Position numbers and translations under genes: made by a program. A stretch of DNA of 64,000 nucleotides from JANXMY01 sp964251675 (GTDB lineage: Bacteria; Armatimonadota; Armatimonadia; Armatimonadales; Capsulimonadaceae). Below are positions 32,869 through 38,886 of the stretch, piece after piece. The first letter of the stretch is position 1; each line of letters opens with the position of its first letter. The notes beneath the pieces are model-generated. The model saw only the letters and a list, made by a program, of their open reading frames with translations, did no database searches and was not told where the DNA came from. The stretch spans positions 4,002 through 68,001 of the forward strand of contig CAXUKS010000020.1 of assembly GCA_964251675.1 (NCBI GenBank), written 5' to 3'.

Positions 32869-32884
32869 AGCACAAACCATGCCA
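32869..32884 (-). promoter_or_regulatory. Sigma-54-type -24/-12 promoter for PEP-CTERM gene
   Basis: On the minus strand TGGCATG-GTTT-GTGCT, with GG and GC 10 bases apart. Predicted +1 is near 32858, 64 bases before the ATG. Unlike the Tad copy there is no TATACT at the matching -10 position, so the sigma-54 reading is favoured here. Confidence 0.65.
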
Positions 32885-33021
32885 ACCTGTGAAGGATACT
32901 AGGACAGGGGCAAATTATTTTTAAGGAAGGCCGTCTGCCCGAATTCTGGGGAGCAATACAGAGCGGAGCCAGAAGTTAGGATTTGGCCTCTCCGTCTTAG
33001 TCCGGCTCTCCAGCATTGAAG
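32869..33021. repeat. Direct repeat copy B (promoter plus GC-rich element)
   Basis: Second copy of the segment at 31930-32081, same orientation, upstream of the PEP-CTERM gene. See copy A for the alignment. Confidence 0.9.
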
Positions 33022-33034
33022 CGGGGGGGGCCGT

Positions 33035-33349
33035 CTATCTCGCTCGTGTCAGCAGCACGCCGGCCAGAGTCAGAATACTCAAAATGACCATCAGGCCCGC
33101 TGGCATGAAGGCGTGGCTCTGGGAGTAACGGACGCCGAAGAAGATCAGCAGAGCCGCCGTCAGCACCAGAGACAGCGGCAGGCCCCAGGACTGACCACGC
33201 AGGAGGCCGTAGCCTGCGGCCAGCAGGAGCAGGCCGCTGACGAGGCCGGAAATCAGCGAGGGGCGGCTGCCCACTTTGACAAAGCCGAAGATGCCGCCGC
33301 CCAGGGTGAGGACGGCGTAGACGAAAACGATGAGCGCGGAAGGGTTCAT
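33035..33349 (-). CDS. TMEM14/UPF0136-like small membrane protein
   Basis: A 104-residue protein with four hydrophobic segments. The pattern YAVLTLGGGIFGFVKVGSRPSLISGL fits the TMEM14 (UPF0136) family, known from eukaryotic mitochondria/chloroplasts and some bacteria. Plant relatives (FAX) are linked to fatty-acid export. Its ATG overlaps the stop of the SPFH gene (ATGA), so the two are translationally coupled. Confidence 0.82.
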   Translation of the reverse strand: MNPSALIVFVYAVLTLGGGIFGFVKVGSRPSLISGLVSGLLLLAAGYGLLRGQSWGLPLSLVLTAALLIFFGVRYSQSHAFMPAGLMVILSILTLAGVLLTRAR

Positions 33350-34239
33350 GGGGCTGCTTTCTTGGCGTTCCCGCCATCCGGCGCCTCAGCGGCCATCGGC
33401 GGCAGGTTGATAATGGCGGCGCGGGGAACACCGACAATCTGAATGTCTTTGATATGCCGCGCTTTCACGAGGCGCGGGGTCAGCGAGGCGGCCCGGATTT
33501 GTGCGGCGCGGGCCTCGGCCTGGGCCTTCAGCACGGATTTCTGATTGACGATCTCCTGAAGCTGAAAGTTAAGCTGAGACAGCTTCAGGTTCTGCTGGGC
33601 GGCCAGCCGCGAGCGCAGGGCGGTGACGGTGGCGGCATCCGGGTAAATGGCCCGGATACGGACTTCGTCAATGACAATCGCATCCGGGTTGAAGCGGTCG
33701 TTCAGCTCCTTCAGCGCATAAGCCGCCGCCGCCTGTTTGCCGCCGCCGGTCATGTTGGCCGTTGTGGACGCCAGCCCGAAGGCATCCACAATGGCCTGCC
33801 GGAAGGCGGGCCGAAGCTGGGCTTCCTCAAAGCCGCGAAAGTCAGAAAACTGGTTGCGGTACTTGGCATAGAGCGCCGTGATTCGCTCCGGGTGTGCGGG
33901 GTCCCAGGCGATATGGTAGGTGATGCTGGTGTCCACGTTGAGCGTGTTGGACGACAGGGTGTTGACCAGGACGCTGTCGTCATCGCTATGTGCGCCTTCG
34001 GCGGGGTCGCGCACCATGGTGTAGGTGCGCTCATACGTGGGGACTTCAATCAGCTCATTGCCGGAAAACGGCCGCTGGGCATTAAACCCGGCATGGCGGA
34101 TGTGGGGGTCCACGCGCCCGGTGTAGTGGTTGATGACCAGGCCGACATTGCCCGCCTGAACCACAAAGCCGCTGGTGTTGCGGGCCACGACCAATCCGGC
34201 CACGATCAGCACAGCCAGAAAGATAAGAAAGGGTTTCAT
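33346..34239 (-). CDS. SPFH/prohibitin-like protein B
   Basis: A 297-residue membrane-anchored protein: helix FLIFLAVLIVAGLVVA, then GNVGLVINHYTGRVDPHIRHAG as the SPFH entry strand, and a long helical C-terminus rich in Gln and Ala. ATG 34239 starts at the membrane helix; the longer frame passes through a repeat. It is related to the next upstream SPFH protein (both share GNVGLV.NY.G..-P...AG) but diverged. The pair may form a hetero-oligomeric ring. Confidence 0.86.
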   Translation of the reverse strand: MKPFLIFLAVLIVAGLVVARNTSGFVVQAGNVGLVINHYTGRVDPHIRHAGFNAQRPFSGNELIEVPTYERTYTMVRDPAEGAHSDDDSVLVNTLSSNTLNVDTSITYHIAWDPAHPERITALYAKYRNQFSDFRGFEEAQLRPAFRQAIVDAFGLASTTANMTGGGKQAAAAYALKELNDRFNPDAIVIDEVRIRAIYPDAATVTALRSRLAAQQNLKLSQLNFQLQEIVNQKSVLKAQAEARAAQIRAASLTPRLVKARHIKDIQIVGVPRAAIINLPPMAAEAPDGGNAKKAAP

Positions 34240-34271
34240 TTGTTTTGCTTTCGCTGCTGACGGGCGGTTAT

Positions 34272-34412
34272 GTGCGAGGGATTGAAAATCCCTCGCTAGG
34301 TGAGGCGTCCTTCGGACGACGGAGAAGAGCTTGCGTTTGCTGGCATTTTCCTTCCTGACTTCCTTCACCCGAAGGGTGCCTCACGTAGCGAGGGGTTTTT
34401 AACCCCTCAGCC
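34272..34412. repeat. Foldback intergenic element
   Basis: GAGGGATTGAAAATCCCTCG + CTAGGTGAGGCGTCCTTCGG on the left is mirrored by CCCGAAGGGTGCCTCACGTA + GCGAGGGGTTTTTAACCCCTC on the right. Same architecture as 10774-10905 and the left half of 57131-57275. Confidence 0.7.
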
Positions 34413-34419
34413 TATCGGC

Positions 34420-35310
34420 TCACTTATTCAACAGCCCCACTAACTGGTCTGAGGGCAGGTACAGGATTTTGACCTGAGACAGCGTCTGGTCCTGAATGTA
34501 CAGATCCGTCAGCGTGCTGTTTTGCAGGCGGTTGACTTTGGCATCGGCAGTCGCCTGCGCCAGCAGGGTCTGATTGTCAAACGACTGCTGCTGCAAGCCG
34601 AGCTTGGCGTTGTCGATTTCCTGCATTTTGGAGAGCGTCGTGGAAAGCAAGTCTTTGCTTTGCTGGTCCTGCTCGATGCCACGTATCATCAGATTGGAGA
34701 ACACGACGCCGCGTGTGCCCCACTCATCGTTAAGCGTTTTCAGCGCCTCGGTTTCAGCCTTCTGCTTGCCCGCCGTGGTCAGCGCGGTGGCGGTGTCCAG
34801 ATCGCCAACGGCGTAGTTAATCGCGCCTTTAATAGCTGGCTCTAAATTGACGGCCTCGAACTGATCTGTATCGGCAAACTGGTCCTGATAGGCCCGGTAC
34901 AGGTCGTCGGCCTTGTCCGGCGCGATGCGGTACTGGGCAGACACATCTACTTGGAGAAGATTGGAGGGGGTGTTGACCTGCACAGCCCCCGTCGGGTCCG
35001 CCTTTGTCAACGACAGAGTGCGCTGGGCGGTCGGCACTTCAATCACCGTTTCCCAAATGCCCTGCCAGTGCGTGCCTGCCGACATCAACTCCGGCTCAAT
35101 CGTGCCCCGATAATTGTCCAGCACGAGGCCGACGTTGCCCGGCGCGATATGGGTCGGCCCAGCCATGTGTCCGCCACGCGCCAGCGAGATGCTGAGAAAC
35201 AGCACGCCGCCCAGCACAATCAGCCCTGCCACCCCCAGCGCCCGCGTGCGCGGGGAAACACCGCCCCCCGGCTCATACTGCGGGCGGCTTCTTTCCGATT
35301 TACCTACCAT
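34420..35310 (-). CDS. SPFH/prohibitin-like protein A
   Basis: A 296-residue protein with an N-terminal membrane helix (VAGLIVLGGVLFLSISLA) and an SPFH domain containing APGNVGLVLDNYRGTIEPELM and VIEVPTAQRTLSL. The C-terminal helix (KMQEIDNAKLGLQQQSFDNQ) is coiled-coil-like and it ends PSDQLVGLLNK. Its start overlaps the stop of the zinc-ribbon gene by 7 bases. It probably acts with protein B in a membrane scaffold; the client is unknown. Confidence 0.87.
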   Translation of the reverse strand: MVGKSERSRPQYEPGGGVSPRTRALGVAGLIVLGGVLFLSISLARGGHMAGPTHIAPGNVGLVLDNYRGTIEPELMSAGTHWQGIWETVIEVPTAQRTLSLTKADPTGAVQVNTPSNLLQVDVSAQYRIAPDKADDLYRAYQDQFADTDQFEAVNLEPAIKGAINYAVGDLDTATALTTAGKQKAETEALKTLNDEWGTRGVVFSNLMIRGIEQDQQSKDLLSTTLSKMQEIDNAKLGLQQQSFDNQTLLAQATADAKVNRLQNSTLTDLYIQDQTLSQVKILYLPSDQLVGLLNK

Positions 35311-35600
35311 CTGTCCTCCTGTGCTTCTGTCTTTGGCGGAACTTCGTCTTCAGGAACGACCAGCGACTCTAAGCGGCATTCCGGGCAGCCCTGCGTGCCG
35401 AGCGGACCGGGGAACCGCTTCCCGCAGCTCAGGCAGCGCAGGGGCGCTCCAACCCGGCGCAGCTCAGCCTCCCGCGCCGCCTTCCGCTGCCGCTCGTCCG
35501 CCGCCGCACCGTCGCGTTTCAGGCTGGCGGCCAGCGACCAGAAAAACAGCCCAACCAGCACCAGACCCAGCGTGAACAGCCCTGCAAAAATCAAGCCCAT
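35304..35600 (-). CDS. Small membrane protein with C-terminal zinc ribbon
   Basis: A 98-residue protein. One N-terminal helix (IFAGLFTLGLVLVGLFFWSLAAS), a charged Ala/Arg linker, then CLSCGKRFPGPLGTQGCPEC, a four-Cys zinc ribbon, and an acidic tail. It is the first gene of a four-gene set with the two SPFH proteins and the TMEM14-like protein. Not a known family. Confidence 0.8.
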   Translation of the reverse strand: MGLIFAGLFTLGLVLVGLFFWSLAASLKRDGAAADERQRKAAREAELRRVGAPLRCLSCGKRFPGPLGTQGCPECRLESLVVPEDEVPPKTEAQEDRW

Positions 35601-35694
35601 CAGTGTTGCCTTATGTCCTTACTGTATAGTGACACGCGGGCGCGTAAAAAGTTGCTGCATTGGATGAAAAAGTTTCGGGGCGGCAGGCGCGGCT

Positions 35695-36393
35695 CTATTT
35701 GGCGGAAAGCGTATCGCTCACCGTGGTCAGGCCGTCGCTGCCGGGGGTGTCTGCCTGTTTGCGGATTTTGCCGTCGGCAGAAATCATGCAGGTGACTGTG
35801 CCGCCGCCGACGGGGCGGGCGGACACGGAAAGGTCGGCCCCGGAGCGGGCGTCAAGGGTCTGGGTCCAGGGCAGGGAAACGGCTTCCGGGGGCGCAGCCG
35901 CCTTGCCGTCGGCATCGCGGTAGGCGACCATCGCACGGGCGGCAGTTCCGCTCACCTGATAGGTCACGGGCAGGGTTCCGGCGGGGCGCGGGCGATGAGA
36001 GCGGCGCAGAATGGCCTCGTCGGCCCCCGCCGCATCGCCGCCGGGCAGGGAGGCGGTCAGCATCAGCCACGCACCGCCTGCCATCAGCAGGAGGCAGACG
36101 CCGATGACGGCCCAGCTCAAATAGGGGGAAACAGTCTGGCTCAGAGCCGAGGGCACGGCGCGGGCTTCTTCAGCAAGCTGCGCCTGATACCGTTCGGCGG
36201 GGCTGTCTTTCGCGTCGTAGACATAGCCGCACTTGTCGCAGACGGCGGCATTGGCACGGGTGGCTTTGCCGCAGCGGGGACATTCTTTTTCGGGGACAGC
36301 CTCTCCCGCCAGAGACCGAAGCAGCTCTGCCTGCTGGCAGCGGCGGCACTGGGCGTCCGGGTTAATTTCATCGCCGCACCGGGGGCACTGCAT
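35695..36393 (-). CDS. Double zinc-ribbon membrane protein with MmpS-like extracytoplasmic domain
   Basis: A 232-residue protein. The N-terminus carries two zinc ribbons: CPRCGDEINPDAQCRRC (residues 3-19) and CPRCGKATRANAAVCDKCG (about 38-56). One membrane helix (WAVIGVCLLLMAGGAWLML) follows. The C-terminal part (VTYQVSGTAARAMVAYRDADG, LPWTQTLDARSGADLSVSA, GTVTCMISADGKI) matches the beta-sandwich of mycobacterial MmpS proteins in order and spacing. ATG 36393 has AGGAGA upstream, with TATAAT further upstream. The fusion is unfamiliar to me. MmpS proteins assist RND lipid exporters; no MmpL gene is nearby. Confidence 0.8.
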   Translation of the reverse strand: MQCPRCGDEINPDAQCRRCQQAELLRSLAGEAVPEKECPRCGKATRANAAVCDKCGYVYDAKDSPAERYQAQLAEEARAVPSALSQTVSPYLSWAVIGVCLLLMAGGAWLMLTASLPGGDAAGADEAILRRSHRPRPAGTLPVTYQVSGTAARAMVAYRDADGKAAAPPEAVSLPWTQTLDARSGADLSVSARPVGGGTVTCMISADGKIRKQADTPGSDGLTTVSDTLSAK

Positions 36394-36473
36394 CGTGTTT
36401 CTCCTGACTATGTCAGCACGCTGACAGGGCTATTATAACAGAGAAACAGCGACTTTGCCAGCCGCCACTGCCC

Positions 36474-36959
36474 CTAGAATGGAAGCAGCGGCTTCTGATG
36501 CACAGCAGTCCAATAGAAAAACGGCAGCGAGGCGGCTAATCCCAAAATCGCCTGCGTGTAGGCCAGCACAGGGTAGTGGCGGCGGATAAGAGCGCGGCAG
36601 GCAAATACTTCTATCAGCGCGGCACTGGCAAATAGTATTAGAACAATCCCGATACTGTCATTTGCCCGGCTGATACTAGAGGGGCCGAAAGCAGGAATTA
36701 GCCCGCCAGGGATTGCCGAGACAGCGAGCATTGCCAGGATGCCAATTACCTCTGTCCACACAAAGATCACAAAATAATACAGCCACGCCCCCACAGGCAG
36801 GGCGGCCAGAATGCCCAAAGCCGCCTCCCAAGCTGTGCGCTTCCAGCCGGAGCCGAGGCTAAACCCACGCTTTGGGGGCGGGGCAGTAAAAGTCCGCTGA
36901 CTGTTTGCCTGCCTGCGGAGCAGCGTCTCCATCTGCTGTTTTTTGAGGCGGAACTTCAT
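36474..36959 (-). CDS. Small multi-pass membrane protein, uncharacterised
   Basis: A 161-residue protein with a basic N-terminus (MKFRLKKQQMETLLRRQ) and four hydrophobic segments; it ends TAVHQKPLLPF. The layout resembles Yip1-type or generic DUF membrane proteins but I recognise no family. ATG 36959 lies 11 bases after the stop of the beta-barrel gene, implying co-transcription. The longer frame to 37229 is a shadow of that gene. Confidence 0.72.
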   Translation of the reverse strand: MKFRLKKQQMETLLRRQANSQRTFTAPPPKRGFSLGSGWKRTAWEAALGILAALPVGAWLYYFVIFVWTEVIGILAMLAVSAIPGGLIPAFGPSSISRANDSIGIVLILFASAALIEVFACRALIRRHYPVLAYTQAILGLAASLPFFYWTAVHQKPLLPF

Positions 36960-36969
36960 AGGACACACA

Positions 36970-38679
36970 CTAAAACTTAATACCGAGATTGGCCGAGGCG
37001 TTGTAGTCGGCGCTGGCGGCGGAAGCGTCCTGAATACGCTTGCCGTTGACGGACAGGCTGAGGCGGTCGCCGAGGGAATGGGTGAAGCCGACGGTGTAGG
37101 CAGTGGCGGGCGAGGCGGCGGATTGAAGCAGGTCCTGCGTGGACTGGTAGCCGACCAGAAGCTGCGTGGCGGCGGAAAAGCGCAGGCCGAGGTTGGCGCG
37201 GACCGTCTGCTGGTCAGCGGGCGTGTCATAGCCGTGCGTCCAGTCGCAGCCGCCGGACAGGCCCAGCGCCCCGAGATGCGTTTCCAGCCCCAGTCCGCGA
37301 CTGGCCCGCCGCTGAAGGGTCGTGCCGCCGTCGTCGGGGTTCAGGGCATAGGTTCCGACGACGCTGAGGCCGGACACGGGCTTGAAGGCAATCCGGGCGG
37401 TGCTGGTGTCGAACAGGTCGTTGATGTTTGTATCCGCCGCCGAAGCCGACCGGCTTTTGTAGGTCCCGGACAGCTCCAGGAACGAGACCGGGCGCAGGAC
37501 GCCGCCGACGGAAGCCACCGAAGTTGCCAGCGGGCTGGCATCGCTGCCGACCGCCGCCGTCTGCTGAAGCGTCAGGCCCGCATTGAGCTGCACCGCTGCA
37601 AAGGGGTTCAAAGTCACTTTGACGGACTGGTTATCGGTCAGCGCACTGGCGGTCCGGGTCTGCCCGGCGGCAGTTTCCAGGGACAGGGTTTTGCCCGGCA
37701 GCAGCACGGTCTGAACGCTGACCGCCTGCGTATCGCTCGCGCCGCCGGGGGCATCCTGGCCGCTGAACGCGGCGCTGATTTTCAGCGTGTCGGCGGGGCG
37801 GGTGTCCACAGACAGGCCAATCGTCTGGGTCTGCCCGTTTTCCCCGGTCGCGGTCTGCGCCAGCGAGGCGGCCAGAGTGGTGCGATCTGTGGGGGTCATC
37901 GCCAGCGACAGGGCCGTGTTTGTGGTGGTGGGGGCGTCGGCGCTGTCGGCGAGGCGCGACTGGTCAAAGCGCACTTCGGCCCTCAGCCGCCGGGTGGGTG
38001 TCAGCAGGCCGCGCAGGTTGAGGCGCTGCTGGCCGATGGCGGCATCTGTGCTGCCGGTGTCCTGCACGCCGGAGCCGACCCGCGATAAGCCGAACGTGAA
38101 CTGTCCCCAGTTGGCAGTATTGGCCGAGCCGGACAGGGCCAGCCCGAGCCGCTTGTCCGCCGAGGCGGTGTCCCCCGCCGCTGTGACCGGCGAGAACATC
38201 AGGCGGGATGAAAGCTGGGCGTTCTGGCCGCCGCTCAGCCCGGCCCCGAGGCCGAGCGTGACATTGCCCGCGCTGTCGGACTGCTTGCCGAGGGCGCTGA
38301 GGGAAAAGTAGCCTTTGTCGCCGCGCATTAGGTCCATTGACAGCGGAATGGTGCGGCTGACGGTGTTGCGCTGCCCGGCCCCCTCGTCATGCAGGTAGGT
38401 GACGGCGGCGACGGACTGCGCCGGGAGCGGGCGGGTGAACGTGACGGTGCCCCTGTCGGCGTCCACGGTGTAGTCCAGCCCGCGCATCTGCGGAATGCCA
38501 TTGACTTCGACCACTTCGGTCCCCGGCAGCACTTTGGTCCAGCTCAGGGTGTAGGGTCCCGCCGCGCCGCTGCCGACGCAGACATCCTGCACCCGCGTGG
38601 TGTCAGCGCGAGCGGCGGGCATCAGCCCCGTCAGCGAAGCGGCGGCGGTTGTGAGTAGAAAAATAGCAGGAAAGCGCAT
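36970..38679 (-). CDS. Outer-membrane beta-barrel protein
   Basis: A 569-residue exported protein. After the signal peptide (ending PAARA) there is a small domain with YTLSWTKVLPGTEVVEVNG and DYTVDADRGTVTFTRPL, as seen at the N-terminus of some large surface proteins. Then many alternating amphipathic strands rich in Thr, Ser, Ala and Gly follow, and the protein ends NLGIKF. A C-terminal Phe on a final strand is the signature recognised by the BAM complex. It has no known family. It is followed within 11 bases by the small membrane protein. Confidence 0.85.
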   Translation of the reverse strand: MRFPAIFLLTTAAASLTGLMPAARADTTRVQDVCVGSGAAGPYTLSWTKVLPGTEVVEVNGIPQMRGLDYTVDADRGTVTFTRPLPAQSVAAVTYLHDEGAGQRNTVSRTIPLSMDLMRGDKGYFSLSALGKQSDSAGNVTLGLGAGLSGGQNAQLSSRLMFSPVTAAGDTASADKRLGLALSGSANTANWGQFTFGLSRVGSGVQDTGSTDAAIGQQRLNLRGLLTPTRRLRAEVRFDQSRLADSADAPTTTNTALSLAMTPTDRTTLAASLAQTATGENGQTQTIGLSVDTRPADTLKISAAFSGQDAPGGASDTQAVSVQTVLLPGKTLSLETAAGQTRTASALTDNQSVKVTLNPFAAVQLNAGLTLQQTAAVGSDASPLATSVASVGGVLRPVSFLELSGTYKSRSASAADTNINDLFDTSTARIAFKPVSGLSVVGTYALNPDDGGTTLQRRASRGLGLETHLGALGLSGGCDWTHGYDTPADQQTVRANLGLRFSAATQLLVGYQSTQDLLQSAASPATAYTVGFTHSLGDRLSLSVNGKRIQDASAASADYNASANLGIKF

Positions 38680-38734
38680 AGCGGTCTGTGTCTCCACGGC
38701 GTTAGAGTGCGAAAGGGCGAGAAAGTTTCAAAGA

Positions 38735-38882
38735 GACCTACCACCTTGTTCCTTCGTCACAGGGTCCTCCCTAAAGGGAGGATTAGGACAAGTTAGGACA
38801 AGAGGCAGAAGCCCGCGTGTTCAAAGTAGCCCCTCTGTATCCTTCCTTTAGGAAGGACCCTGCGAAGCAAGGAAGGTAGGTC
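38735..38882. repeat. MITE-like inverted-repeat element
   Basis: Left end GACCTACCACCTTGTTCC...CAGGGTCCTCCCT and right end AGGAAGGACCCTGCGAAGC...GGTAGGTC are imperfect inverted repeats of about 34 bp around ~80 bp of unique sequence. The ends match the 70-bp palindrome at 53242-53311. Confidence 0.75.
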
Positions 38883-38886
38883 GCAT

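Noticed and set aside
31500..33050. Exosortase gene near the PEP-CTERM protein
   Set aside because: No eight-helix protein with Cys/Arg/His exosortase motifs was found anywhere in the window.
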